From an uncultured Eubacteriales bacterium (lineage in GTDB: Bacteria > Bacillota > Clostridia > Oscillospirales > Oscillospiraceae), in the NCBI GenBank assembly GCA_900079765.1, contig LT599017.1, positions 3,067,200 to 3,131,199 on the forward strand: 64,000 nucleotides of DNA, written 5' to 3'. Positions within the stretch are counted from its first letter, which is position 1. Each line of letters starts with the position of its first letter. The position numbers and the translations under genes are program-made. The notes beneath the pieces are model-generated. The model was not told where the DNA came from. It ran no database searches and worked only from the letters and a program-made list of their open reading frames with translations. Positions 8,125-17,739 of the stretch are shown here, piece by piece.

Positions 8125-9480
8125 ATGCTGACCGGGCTTGCCCAGTATAAGCTGCTGTTCATGGCCCAGCTCCTCTTCGGTGAGGGGATGTTCCTCTTCC
8201 GGCTGGAGCGGCAGCGGCGGTTTGGCCTTCGGCTGGCGGTAACTTTACCTGCCATGTTCCTTCTGACGGGGTGTTTCCCCATTGTGCACTATAACGCGTG
8301 GTACATTTCCTTTCTCTTTCTTGCGCTGTTCGGGTGCAGCCTGCTGGCCATGCGCCTTTGTTACGACGAGCCGTGGGAGAACCTGCTCTTCTGCGGCATC
8401 GCGGGGTACACAGTGCAGCATTTGGCCTATCTGCTCTATACCCTCATAAGCGAAGCAACCCAAATCGGCCTACTCTTCGGCGCCGTATTCGACCCCTACA
8501 GCAACACCACTTTCGACCTGACCAAGATCCCTGCCATCCAGGTAGTCTTTTACATCGACTGCTATTTTCTGGTCTACGCCTTCGCTTTCACCCTGTTCGA
8601 CCGGCTCCTGGAGGGCAACCATGACCTGCGCCTTGGGCGCACCGACCTGGTGGCTCTGTCCGGCCTGCTCATCGTGGCGGACGTAATCTTCAACATGATT
8701 ACCAATTATTACACCACCGGTTCTCGCATCTCCCTGCTGCTGGAGCGCAGCTACAATATTTTAATTTGTGTGCTGATTCTGGCCCTCCTCTACAACCAGC
8801 TCTCCCGGCGAGAGTTGAAGGCAGAGCTGGACGGGGTGCAGCACCTTGTAGAGCAGGGAAAAAAGCAGTACGAGCTGGCAAAGAAGAGCGTGGACCTGGT
8901 GAATATGAAGTACCATGACCTGCGCCACCAGAGCGAGCTGCTGCACCGCCGGGGTACCCTGGCCCTGGAAGAGAAGGCGGAGCTGGACCGGGTGCTGGAG
9001 GAATACGTGGCCCAGGTGAAGACGGGCAACGAGGTGCTGGATACCATCCTTACCGAGAAAACCATGCTCTGCCAGGGCCGGGGCATCCGACTCATCTGTA
9101 TCGCGGATGGGCGGGGGCTTGGCTTTATCAAGGCCCACCACCTTTACGCCCTGCTTGGAAACGCCATCGACAACGCCATCGATGCGGTGCAGGCCCTCCC
9201 CCAGGACCAGCAGGACATCAGCCTCTCCATCAAGAGTATCGGAAGCCTGGTGAGCATCCATGTAGAGAACCGCTACTCCGGCGCGGTTTCCCTGCGCGAG
9301 GGCTTGCCCGTCACCACCAAGGGGGATCGGGACTTTCATGGCTTTGGCATGCTGAGCATCAAGACCATCGCCGAGCGGTACGGCGGCACGGTAACGGTGA
9401 GCACCGAAGACGGGGTGTTCTCTTTGGACGTGATGATGGCAAACGACGGCAGCGAGGAGTCCCCTTCTGATGGCAGTTGA
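8125..9480 (+). CDS. GHKL-domain sensor histidine kinase, AgrC-like
   Basis: 451 residues. The N-terminal half (1-225) has about six hydrophobic membrane segments. A coiled linker follows (VQHLVEQGKKQYELAKKS), then the phosphoacceptor His in KYHDLRHQ, and a GHKL ATPase domain with the N box GNAIDNAIDAV and a glycine-rich DFHGFGMLS. This is the usual layout of peptide- or signal-sensing kinases that pair with LytTR regulators. It starts three bases after its regulator's stop. No peptide precursor or processing membrane protease is seen nearby, so the ligand may be encoded elsewhere or not be a peptide. Confidence 0.92.
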   Translation: MLTGLAQYKLLFMAQLLFGEGMFLFRLERQRRFGLRLAVTLPAMFLLTGCFPIVHYNAWYISFLFLALFGCSLLAMRLCYDEPWENLLFCGIAGYTVQHLAYLLYTLISEATQIGLLFGAVFDPYSNTTFDLTKIPAIQVVFYIDCYFLVYAFAFTLFDRLLEGNHDLRLGRTDLVALSGLLIVADVIFNMITNYYTTGSRISLLLERSYNILICVLILALLYNQLSRRELKAELDGVQHLVEQGKKQYELAKKSVDLVNMKYHDLRHQSELLHRRGTLALEEKAELDRVLEEYVAQVKTGNEVLDTILTEKTMLCQGRGIRLICIADGRGLGFIKAHHLYALLGNAIDNAIDAVQALPQDQQDISLSIKSIGSLVSIHVENRYSGAVSLREGLPVTTKGDRDFHGFGMLSIKTIAERYGGTVTVSTEDGVFSLDVMMANDGSEESPSDGS

Positions 9481-9482
9481 CC

Positions 9483-9548
9483 AACTGCGGCGTTTTTTGT
9501 GCAAACTGCGGCAAAAATCTTTTCTCACAAAAGCCTCTTTTGTATAAT
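9483..9548 (+). promoter_or_regulatory. LytTR-type direct repeats and promoter of the GH3 gene
   Basis: AACTGCGGC occurs at 9483-9491 and again at 9504-9512, exactly 21 bp apart, the spacing used by LytTR regulators. Seven bases further on is a poor -35 (TTTTCT, 9520-9525), a 17-bp spacer and TATAAT (9543-9548). A weak -35 beside an activator site suggests positive control by the regulator at 7414-8121. Confidence 0.65.
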
Positions 9549-9589
9549 GCTTATGACCAAGGCAGTCGCTGCGTCATAAGCATTATTTT
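9546..9589 (+). terminator. Terminator of the two-component operon overlapping the GH3 promoter
   Basis: A 12-bp stem AATGCTTATGAC (9546-9557) / GTCATAAGCATT (9573-9584) with an inner GCAG/CTGC, followed by ATTTTT. The left arm includes part of the -10. Only read-through RNA from the kinase gene would carry both arms; RNA started at the GH3 promoter would lack most of the left arm. Confidence 0.75.
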
Positions 9590-9621
9590 TATGAGGATAT
9601 GAGGAAGAGAGGAATTTGTCT

Positions 9622-12600
9622 ATGAAACTCAAGAAGATCCTGCGCACCAGTATCTCCGGCGTGCTCATCGCCGTCACGCTGGCTGTAGCCATCGTGGCAA
9701 ACGTGATGATTCCGCCCAACATGAACATGGTCAACGCGTTTTTGGGCGACACCGGCGGCACCACCGTCAAGCAGCCCAACACCTACACCGAAGCCCTGGA
9801 CCTGCAGTACAACAAGACCGACTATACCGCCGAGGAGATGGCCGCGGCCGAGCGGGCTCTCAACGAGGAGATCATGGGCGAAGGCGTGGTGCTGCTAAAA
9901 AACGAAAACGGTGCCATGCCCTACGGCAAGGGCACCACCTTCAGCTTTTTCGGCCGCTCCGCCCTAAAGCTGATAGGAAACACCTGGTATGACATCATGG
10001 TGCAGATGGGGTATGCGGGCGCCGACCCCGGCGCGACGCTGAAGAACAGCTTTGAGGAGGCGGGTTTCGGCGTCAACGAGACCCTGTGGAACTTCTATAA
10101 CAGCGGTAACGGCAGCAAGTACGGTCTGGGCGTCGGCTCCGTCAGCTATGGAGATAATGAGGACTTCTCCATCAACGAGTGCCCCATCGACGTGCTGGAG
10201 AGCGAATCCGGTCTGCTGGAGAGCGCGGCGGGTACCGTTCCGGTGTTCGTGTGGGGCCGCAAGGTGGGCGAGGGCCGCGACATGCCACGCTCTATGTACA
10301 ACCACACCGACATCCCGGAGGACCAGACCAAGAGCTATCTGGAGCCCGACAGCGTGGAGCTGTCCATTCTGAGCTACCTCAACGACAATTTTGACGATGT
10401 GGTCCTCCTGGTCAATAGCTCCGCCGCCATGGAGCTGGGCTGGGTGGCGCAGTTTGAAAATATCCACTCCATCGTCTACGTCCCCAGCGCGGGCAACTTT
10501 GGTCTTTACGCCCTGGCCGACATCTTCAGCGGCGACATCAATCCCTCCGGCCGTACCGTGGACACCTTCGCCGCCGACGCCGCCAGCGCGCCCGCCGCCG
10601 CCAACTACGGCGACTTCCAGTACTACGACGAGAACGGCCAGCCCACCAAGTACAACTACATCTCCTATAAGGAAGGCATCTATGTGGGCTACAAGTACTA
10701 CGAGACCCGCTATGAAGACGTGGTGATGGGCCAGGGCAATGCCGGGAGCTACGACTACGCCGCCGAGGTGGTCTACCCCTTCGGGTACGGGCTGAGCTAC
10801 ACTACCTTTGACTGGACTGACTTCAAGGCCTCCTGGGATGGCACAGCCTGCACCGCCACCGTGGACGTAACCAACACCGGCTCCATCGCGGGCAAGGACG
10901 TGGTGCAAATCTATGCCCAGAGCCCCTACACCAGCTATGATAAGCAGTACAAGGTGGAAAAGGCCGCCGTGGACCTTGTGGGCTATGGCAAGACTCCCCT
11001 CCTCCAGCCCGGCGAGACTAAGACCGTCACCGTTACCTTTGACCAGGAGCAGCTCAAGGCCTACGACTATGTGAATGCCAAGACCTATATCCTGGACGCC
11101 GGGGACTACTACATTACCGCCGCGGCCAACGCGCACCAGGCGGTCAACAATGTCCTCGCCGCCAAGGGCAAGACGGCGGCCGACGGCATGACCGCCGACG
11201 GAAACGCCGCTATGACATCGGTCTACAACCCCGGCATTCCCTCCGCCGCCCCTGTGACCTACGCGAAGGACACCACCACCGGCGCCGCCATCACCAACCA
11301 GTTCGACTTCGCGAGCGGCGGCCTCCAGTACCTCTCCCGCAATGACTGGCAGGGCACCTGGCCCACGACAGACGGAGAGGTGGGCAGCGTCATTAGCACC
11401 TGGGGCAACGAGATCAACGGCACCGACGCCAATGGTCAGCCCGCCTCCTATACCTATCGGAAAACCGTCAGCGGTGCGGACCTCGCCGCGCTGGACGGTA
11501 CCGACTCTCTGAACCCTACCGATGCCTCCACCCTCACCGACACCCCCGTCTACAACGCCAAGAACGGCGTGACTCTCATTGAGCTGCGGGGCAAGGACTT
11601 TGACGACCCGCTCTGGGAAACGCTCCTGGATAATCTGACCCCGGAGGACTACCAGAAGACCCTCACCGAGTCCGGCTACGGCACGCCGGAGCTCAAAAGC
11701 GTGGGCAAGCCCTTCTCCCTGGACCAGGATGCGGCCACCGGCCTCACGGGCGGCGGAACGGGCGTGAGCTACAGCGGCACCATCGTGCTGGCCCAAGCCT
11801 GGAACCAGGAGCTGGCTGGACACTATGGCGAGATGATCGGCAACCAGGCCCTCATCGGCGGCTGTGTGGGCTGGTATGCCCCCGCCATGAACATCCACCG
11901 TCTGCCCTTCAGTGGCCGGAACAACGAGTACTACTCCGAGGACGGTTTCCTCGCCGGCACGACTGCCGCCGCCACCAGCCGGGGCGCGGCCAGCAAGGGA
12001 ATGTACACCTTCGTCAAGCACTTCGCGCTCAACGACCAGGAGAACCACCGGGGCGACCGGAACGGGCAGTTTGGCTTGGTCACCTGGGCCAACGAACAGG
12101 CCATCCGCCAGCTCTACCTCAAGCCCTTTGAGCTGTGCGTGGAGAATGACCCCATCACCCTCAACTACCTGGAGGAGGACGGCAGCGGCGGCTACGTGAA
12201 CGCAAGCCGGGAAATTGCCCCCGTCAACGCCATCATGACCGCCTTCAACCGTATCGGCTACACCTGGACCGGCGGATGCTACAACCTCATCACCAACGTG
12301 CTGCGGGGCGAGTGGGGCTTTACCGGCTTTGCCATCACTGACAACGCCAACACCGGTCTCTTCATGGACGCTTACCAGATGATCGAGGCCGGGGCCGACG
12401 CCAAGCTTACCAACGTAGACGGTGCCCGCTGGACCTTCGAAAAGGGCAATTCCGCCCACTACCACTACGGCAGAGAGGCCATGCACCGCATCCTCTACAC
12501 CGTTACTAACTCCAAGCTTATGAACGGAATGATGCCCGGCTCCCAGCTTGTCACCCCCATGACCGCCGCCCAGAAGGTACTGATCGGGGTTGACGTCGCG

Positions 12601-12681
12601 GCCGTAATCATCAGCGCGGCTCTGGCTTTCTTCATCTACCTGGGTTTCCGCCCCAGAAAGAAACGCGCCGGGAAAAACTGA
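9622..12681 (+). CDS. Membrane-anchored family 3 glycoside hydrolase with permuted domain order
   Basis: 1019 residues from ATG 9622, with AGAGGA eight bases upstream. Residues 11-30 form a membrane segment and a second (about 983-1007) is followed by the basic tail RPRKKRAGKN, so both ends are anchored with the catalytic part outside. The GH3 modules are in reversed order. The GH3 C-terminal sandwich comes first (GEGVVLLKNENGAMPY near residue 90), then the fibronectin-like part (DVVQIYAQSPY), and the catalytic (beta/alpha)8 barrel last. The barrel has KHFALNDQE and the predicted nucleophile Asp907 in FAITDNANTG. Probable activity: beta-glucosidase or related exo-glycosidase; the substrate cannot be told. 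Its promoter carries LytTR repeats. It ends convergently with the purine operon at the hairpin 12704-12741. Confidence 0.9.
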   Translation: MKLKKILRTSISGVLIAVTLAVAIVANVMIPPNMNMVNAFLGDTGGTTVKQPNTYTEALDLQYNKTDYTAEEMAAAERALNEEIMGEGVVLLKNENGAMPYGKGTTFSFFGRSALKLIGNTWYDIMVQMGYAGADPGATLKNSFEEAGFGVNETLWNFYNSGNGSKYGLGVGSVSYGDNEDFSINECPIDVLESESGLLESAAGTVPVFVWGRKVGEGRDMPRSMYNHTDIPEDQTKSYLEPDSVELSILSYLNDNFDDVVLLVNSSAAMELGWVAQFENIHSIVYVPSAGNFGLYALADIFSGDINPSGRTVDTFAADAASAPAAANYGDFQYYDENGQPTKYNYISYKEGIYVGYKYYETRYEDVVMGQGNAGSYDYAAEVVYPFGYGLSYTTFDWTDFKASWDGTACTATVDVTNTGSIAGKDVVQIYAQSPYTSYDKQYKVEKAAVDLVGYGKTPLLQPGETKTVTVTFDQEQLKAYDYVNAKTYILDAGDYYITAAANAHQAVNNVLAAKGKTAADGMTADGNAAMTSVYNPGIPSAAPVTYAKDTTTGAAITNQFDFASGGLQYLSRNDWQGTWPTTDGEVGSVISTWGNEINGTDANGQPASYTYRKTVSGADLAALDGTDSLNPTDASTLTDTPVYNAKNGVTLIELRGKDFDDPLWETLLDNLTPEDYQKTLTESGYGTPELKSVGKPFSLDQDAATGLTGGGTGVSYSGTIVLAQAWNQELAGHYGEMIGNQALIGGCVGWYAPAMNIHRLPFSGRNNEYYSEDGFLAGTTAAATSRGAASKGMYTFVKHFALNDQENHRGDRNGQFGLVTWANEQAIRQLYLKPFELCVENDPITLNYLEEDGSGGYVNASREIAPVNAIMTAFNRIGYTWTGGCYNLITNVLRGEWGFTGFAITDNANTGLFMDAYQMIEAGADAKLTNVDGARWTFEKGNSAHYHYGREAMHRILYTVTNSKLMNGMMPGSQLVTPMTAAQKVLIGVDVAAVIISAALAFFIYLGFRPRKKRAGKN

Positions 12682-12703
12682 CCGGACAGTTTAGAAAGAA
12701 ACA

Positions 12704-12741
12704 ACAAGTCCGCCCATCCCGTACGGGATGGGCGGACTTGT
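12704..12741 (-). terminator. Shared terminator hairpin between GH3 gene and purine operon
   Basis: A perfect 17-bp stem with a GTAC loop (12704-12720 / 12725-12741). On the minus strand it is followed by TGTTTCTTTCT, a moderate U-tract, so it best serves the purL end. It may also stop the GH3 transcript. Confidence 0.7.
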
Positions 12742-12754
12742 CGCTCCTTGGAGG

Positions 12755-15700
12755 TTACTTAAAATAGCGCACCGCGCTGCGGAAGAGGCCCATGTCGTAC
12801 CTCCCGGGGACGTTCCGGTAGAGGCCCCTCCCGATGCGCTCACTGTGGCCCATTTTGCCCAGGACCCGCCCGTCGGGTGAGGTGATGCCCTCCACGGCGA
12901 AGACCGAGTGGTTGGGGTTAAATGCCACGTCGTCTGTGGGTAAGCCGCCCAGGTCCACATACTGGGTGGCGATCTGCTCTTCGGCCGCCAATTGCCGAAC
13001 AACCCCCTCCTCCGCCAGAAAGCGCCCCTCCCCATGAGAGATGGGGACAGTGAACACCTCGCCCGGCTCGACCTCCAGCAGCCAGGGGGACCGGTTGGAG
13101 GCCACGCGGGTGCGGACGATCTTGGACTGGTGGTGGCCGATAGCATTATAGGTCAGGGTGGGCGAGGCCGCGTCGGTCTCCACAATGCGCCCATAGGGTA
13201 CCAGCCCCAGCTTGATGAGGGCCTGAAAGCCATTGCAGATGCCCAGCATCAGGCCGCCCCGCTCATCCAGCAGGTCCGTCACCGCATCCCGTACGGGCCC
13301 GCCCCGGAAAAAGGCGGTGATGAACTTTCCGGAGCCGTCGGGCTCGTCCCCGCCGGAGAACCCGCCGGGGATCACGATGGCCTGGGCCTTCTCTACCCGT
13401 GCGGCAAAATTCCGGACCGAGGCGGCCACCTCCTCGGCTGTGAGGTTTTTGACCACAAAGAACTCGGGCACTCCCCCGGCCTCTAAAATTGCCTTGGCGG
13501 TGTCATACTCGCAGTTGGTGCCGGGGAAAACAGGAATCAGGACGCGGGGCTTGGCAAACCGTTCCGGCGCTTTGAGCACGCTTTTCCGCCGGGAGGTAAA
13601 GACCGGGATGGCTTTCCCCTCCGGCTTCAGGTTGCAGGGGAAAACGCTCTCCAGCCGCCCTTCGTAGAGGGTGCTCAGCTCTTCCAGGGGGAGGGCGGTG
13701 TCTCCCCTGGTGATGACCGGCTCGGTCACCGTTTCCCCCAGGCGCATTCCAACCTCCGCATCCTCCGTCAGCTCCAGGAGGAAGGCGCCGTAGCGGTAGC
13801 CGAACAGCAGGCCGTTGGGCAGGCCCTCCGCGTAGCGAAACCCTACCCCGTTGCCCAGCGTCATTTTGAGCACGCCCTCGGCAGCGCCTCCGAAAGTGGG
13901 CGTCCAGGCCGAGACGGCCCGGCCCTTTGCGAAAAGCGCATGCACCAGGGCAAAGTTTCTCCGCAGGGAGGCCGCCGTGGGAAGGCCGTCCCCTCCATAC
14001 TCCGGCTCCAGCAAAACCACCGGGTGGCCGGGGGCCTTAAACTCGGGAGAGCGGACCTCCTCCATCTGCCCGGTGGTGACGGCGAAGGAGACCAGCGTGG
14101 GGGGTACATCCAGCCCCTCAAAGCTGCCCGACATGGAGTCCTTGCCGCCTATAGCGGCCACCCCCAGGTCCATTTGGGCCCGGAAGGCCCCCAGTAGGGC
14201 CGCCAGCGGCTTGCCCCAGCGCGCCGGGTCCCTCCCCGGCTTCTCGAAGTACTCCTGGAAGGTCAGATAAACTTCGTCAAAGGACGCCCCCGTGGCAACC
14301 AGCTTGGACACCGACTCCACCACGGCGAGGTACGCGCTGTGGAAGGGGCTTCGCTCCGCGAGGAAGGGGTTATAGCCCCAGGCCATGTAGGAGCAGGCGG
14401 AGGTATCCCCCCGCTCCACGGAGATCTTTTGCACCATCGCCTGAGGAGGCGTGCGCTGATGCCTGCCGCCGAATGGCATGAGGACGGTCCCCGCCCCCAC
14501 GGTGGAGTCAAACCGCTCGGCCAGCCCCCGCTTGGAGCAGACGTTCAGGTCGGCGGCCAGCGCACGATAGCGTTCGGAAAACATCCCCGCCGTCTCCCGG
14601 GCGAAGGGCTGAGCAGCCGCTTGGGAGGCGTGAGCATGCTTGGGCGCGCCATTGGAGTTTAAAAACTCCCTTGAGAGGTCCACGATCCTTGCCCCGTTCC
14701 AGCACATACGGAGCCGGGGCGCGGCAGTGACCACCGCTACAAGCGTGGCCTCCAGGTTCTCGCCCCGGGCCAGGGCGCAGAAACGCTCTGCGTCCTCCCG
14801 GGCCACCACCACGGCCATGCGCTCCTGGGACTCGCTGATAGCAAGCTCGGTGCCATCCAGTCCCTCGTACTTCCGGGGCACAGCGTCCAGGTCCACCTCC
14901 AGACCATCGGCCAGCTCTCCGATGGCGACGCTGACGCCGCCCGCGCCGAAGTCATTGCACCGCTTGATGAGGGTGGTGGCCTCAGCGCTGCGGAAGAGGC
15001 GCTGGAGCTTTCGCTCCTCCGGGGCGTTGCCCTTTTGCACCTCGGCCCCGCAGGTCTCCAGGGACGCGGTGGAGTGGGACTTAGAGGAGCCGGTAGCCCC
15101 GCCGCAGCCGTCCCGTCCTGTCCTGCCCCCCAGGAGAATGACTACGTCGCCGGGCAGTGGCACCTCCCGCCGGACGTTTCTGGCGGGGGCGGCGGCCAGC
15201 ACCGCGCCGATCTCCATGCGCTTGGCAACGTAGCCGGGGTGATAGAGCTCATCCACCTGGCCGGTTGCGAGGCCGATCTGGTTTCCATAGGCACTGTACC
15301 CGGCGGCGGCGGTAGTCACCAGCCGCCGCTGTGGCAGCTTGCCGGGCAGCGTGTCCGCCACCGCGGCAGTGGGGTCCGCCGCGCCGGTGACGCGCATAGC
15401 AGCATATACGTAGGCCCGGCCGGAGAGTGGGTCCCGGATGGCTCCGCCGATGCAGGTGGCCGCGCCCCCGAAAGGCTCGATCTCGGTGGGGTGGTTATGT
15501 GTCTCGTTCTTGAAGAGGAGGAGCCAGGGCTCCTCCTCCCCGTCCACGTCAATGTTTATCTTTACCGTGCAGGCGTTGATCTCCTCCGACTCGTCCAGAT
15601 TGGGGAGCTGCCCCCTGGCCCTGAGCACCCTGGCAGCTACGGTAGCCAGGTCCATCAAGGTAATGGGTTTCTTCGTCCCCAGCTCGGCGCGGGCAGCCAG

Positions 15701-16447
15701 ATAGGCGGAATAGGTCTCCTCTAGCGCCGCGTCCTCAAAGCGGACGGCGTCAATTTCGGTCAAAAAGGTAGTGTGACGGCAGTGGTCGGACCAGTAGGTG
15801 TCGATAACCCGCACCTCGGTGATGGTAGGCTCCCGCTCCTCCGCCCGGAAGTATGCCTGGCAGAACTTGAGGTCGTCCAGATCCATGGCTAGACCCTTTT
15901 CTGCCGCGAAAGCGGCAAGTCCGGCAGCATCCAGCGTAAGGAACCCGGTCAGAGTCTCCACGGTGGTGGGCCGCTCGTACTGTACCGCAAGGGTATCGTA
16001 GGTCCCAAGCGCCGCCTCTCTGCTGTCCACAGGGTTGATGAGATACTTTTTGACCCGCATTAGCTCCTCCGCCGTCAGGTCCCCCTCCAGCACGTAGACC
16101 CTGGCGGAGCGGACGGCGGGCCGGTCTCCCTGAGAGAGGAGCTGAATGCACTGGGCCGCAGAGTCAGCCCGCTGGTCAAATTGGCCGGGCAGGTACTCCA
16201 CGGCGAAGACGGTCCTCCCCTCCGCTCCGGTCAAGGCAGCGCTGACGGTATCAAGCTGCGGCTCAGATAGGATATTGGCAACGGCGGCCCGAAAAAGCTC
16301 CTCCCCGACCCCCTCCACGTCGTAGCGATTCACGAGGCGCAGGCCACGGAGGGCCTCGATGCGCAGGAGGGCGCGCAGGTCCCCCAGCAGGGCCGCGGCC
16401 TCCTGCGCAAGCTCGGGCCGTTTCTCCACATAAACACGGTAGACCAC
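12755..16447 (-). CDS. purL: Phosphoribosylformylglycinamidine synthase, single-chain form
   Basis: 1230 residues; converts FGAR, glutamine and ATP to FGAM, step 4 of IMP synthesis. One chain holds what B. subtilis splits into PurS, PurL and PurQ. It has an N-terminal PurS-like part (VYRVYVEKRPELAQEA), the two-lobed synthase core, and a C-terminal glutaminase from about residue 967 (VLIPVFPGTNC). The glutaminase has the nucleophile Cys in LGICNGFQ near 1070 and the His-Glu of ISHGEGRF. The start is GTG at 16447, overlapping the purD stop by one base (TAGTG). It is the last gene of the purine operon, followed by the hairpin at 12704-12741. Confidence 0.96.
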   Translation of the reverse strand: MVYRVYVEKRPELAQEAAALLGDLRALLRIEALRGLRLVNRYDVEGVGEELFRAAVANILSEPQLDTVSAALTGAEGRTVFAVEYLPGQFDQRADSAAQCIQLLSQGDRPAVRSARVYVLEGDLTAEELMRVKKYLINPVDSREAALGTYDTLAVQYERPTTVETLTGFLTLDAAGLAAFAAEKGLAMDLDDLKFCQAYFRAEEREPTITEVRVIDTYWSDHCRHTTFLTEIDAVRFEDAALEETYSAYLAARAELGTKKPITLMDLATVAARVLRARGQLPNLDESEEINACTVKINIDVDGEEEPWLLLFKNETHNHPTEIEPFGGAATCIGGAIRDPLSGRAYVYAAMRVTGAADPTAAVADTLPGKLPQRRLVTTAAAGYSAYGNQIGLATGQVDELYHPGYVAKRMEIGAVLAAAPARNVRREVPLPGDVVILLGGRTGRDGCGGATGSSKSHSTASLETCGAEVQKGNAPEERKLQRLFRSAEATTLIKRCNDFGAGGVSVAIGELADGLEVDLDAVPRKYEGLDGTELAISESQERMAVVVAREDAERFCALARGENLEATLVAVVTAAPRLRMCWNGARIVDLSREFLNSNGAPKHAHASQAAAQPFARETAGMFSERYRALAADLNVCSKRGLAERFDSTVGAGTVLMPFGGRHQRTPPQAMVQKISVERGDTSACSYMAWGYNPFLAERSPFHSAYLAVVESVSKLVATGASFDEVYLTFQEYFEKPGRDPARWGKPLAALLGAFRAQMDLGVAAIGGKDSMSGSFEGLDVPPTLVSFAVTTGQMEEVRSPEFKAPGHPVVLLEPEYGGDGLPTAASLRRNFALVHALFAKGRAVSAWTPTFGGAAEGVLKMTLGNGVGFRYAEGLPNGLLFGYRYGAFLLELTEDAEVGMRLGETVTEPVITRGDTALPLEELSTLYEGRLESVFPCNLKPEGKAIPVFTSRRKSVLKAPERFAKPRVLIPVFPGTNCEYDTAKAILEAGGVPEFFVVKNLTAEEVAASVRNFAARVEKAQAIVIPGGFSGGDEPDGSGKFITAFFRGGPVRDAVTDLLDERGGLMLGICNGFQALIKLGLVPYGRIVETDAASPTLTYNAIGHHQSKIVRTRVASNRSPWLLEVEPGEVFTVPISHGEGRFLAEEGVVRQLAAEEQIATQYVDLGGLPTDDVAFNPNHSVFAVEGITSPDGRVLGKMGHSERIGRGLYRNVPGRYDMGLFRSAVRYFK

Positions 16448-17721
16448 TATTTCCCCTCCCCTGCGCGCAGTGCCCGCGCGCCGATGTCCCGGCGGTAGAA
16501 ACCGGTTTGAAAGTCGACCCGCTCCGCGGCGGCGTAGGCCTTCTCCACGGCCTGGGCCAAGGTATCCGCCAGGGCGGTGACCCCCAGGACCCGGCCCCCC
16601 GCGCTGACCAATGCTTCGCCCTCACGCTTTACCCCCGCCGCATAGGCCTTTAAGTCGGGCCGGTCGGCGGGAAAGGCTAGAGGACACCCGCTCTCATACC
16701 GCCCGGGGTAGCCCCGGGACGCCAGCACCACACAGCAGGCGCTGCCGCCCGAGAACTCCACGCTCACCTCATCCAGCCGCCCGTCCCGGACGGCCCGGAG
16801 GATAGGGTAAAGGTCGCTCTTCAGCAGCGGGAGGACCGCCTGGGTCTCCGGGTCGCCAAAGCGGCAGTTGTACTCGATGACCTTGGGTCCCTCCGCCGTC
16901 AGTATAAGGCCAAAGTAGAGGCAGCCCCGGAAGGTCCTCCCCTCGGCGTTCATGGCGTGCATCGTGGGGCGGAAAATCTCCTTCATGCACCGCTCGGCCA
17001 TCGCGGAGGTATAGTAGGGATTGGGGGCCACTGCCCCCATGCCGCCGGTATTGGGCCCCTGGTCCCCATCTCCGGCCCGCTTGTGGTCCATGGAGGAAAC
17101 CATGGGCACCATGATCTTCCCGTCGGTAAAGGCCAGCACCGAGACCTCCGGCCCCTCCAAAAACTCCTCAACGACCACGCGGCACCCGCTCTCGCCAAAC
17201 ACCCTGTCCCCCATCATGGCCCGGACCGCGTCCCTGGCCTCTTGCCTGGTCTGGGCAATAACCACGCCCTTGCCCAAGGCCAGTCCGTCGGCTTTGATCA
17301 CGGCGGGGAGAGGGGCCGTCTCCAGATAGGCGAGGGCCGCGTCCATGTCCTCAAAACTCTCATAGGCGGCGGTGGGGATGCCGTACCTGCGCATCAGGTT
17401 TTTGGAGAAGATCTTGCTGCCCTCCAGGATGGCGGCGGCCTTGTTGGGGCCGAAGGCGGGAACCCCCCGCGCCTCCAGCGCATCCACGCAGCCCCGAACC
17501 AGCGGCTCGTCGGGCCCCACCACGGCGAAGTCTATTTTGTGCTCCGCGGCAAAGTCCGCGATCTTGTCGATCTCACCCGGGCCGATGGGAACGCACACCG
17601 CGTCGGCGGCGATGCCGCCGTTTCCAGGCAGGGCAAAGAGCTCGGTCACCTCCGGGCTCTCCTTCAGCTTTTTGATCAGCGCGTGCTCGCGGCCTCCGCC
17701 GCCGATTACCAGTACCCGCAT
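16447..17721 (-). CDS. purD: Phosphoribosylamine-glycine ligase
   Basis: 424 residues, the usual length. GAR synthetase joins phosphoribosylamine to glycine with ATP (step 2). The N-terminus RVLVIGGGGREHALIKKL is the family signature. The ATP-grasp core shows LALGKGVVIAQ, and the metal and phosphate region shows YNCRFGDPETQ. It lies between the AICAR transformylase gene (18 bases upstream) and purL (1-base overlap). Confidence 0.97.
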   Translation of the reverse strand: MRVLVIGGGGREHALIKKLKESPEVTELFALPGNGGIAADAVCVPIGPGEIDKIADFAAEHKIDFAVVGPDEPLVRGCVDALEARGVPAFGPNKAAAILEGSKIFSKNLMRRYGIPTAAYESFEDMDAALAYLETAPLPAVIKADGLALGKGVVIAQTRQEARDAVRAMMGDRVFGESGCRVVVEEFLEGPEVSVLAFTDGKIMVPMVSSMDHKRAGDGDQGPNTGGMGAVAPNPYYTSAMAERCMKEIFRPTMHAMNAEGRTFRGCLYFGLILTAEGPKVIEYNCRFGDPETQAVLPLLKSDLYPILRAVRDGRLDEVSVEFSGGSACCVVLASRGYPGRYESGCPLAFPADRPDLKAYAAGVKREGEALVSAGGRVLGVTALADTLAQAVEKAYAAAERVDFQTGFYRRDIGARALRAGEGK

Positions 17722-17739
17722 GGTCGCCCTCCTCTTGGT

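Noticed and set aside
8125-9480. An agr-type quorum system
   Set aside because: The regulator and kinase are of the AgrA/AgrC type, but no AgrB protease or AgrD-like peptide frame was found within several kilobases.
9964-12486. Long minus-strand frame opposite the GH3 gene
   Set aside because: Codon mirror of a high-GC gene. No ribosome site or family, and the plus-strand GH3 protein is unmistakable.
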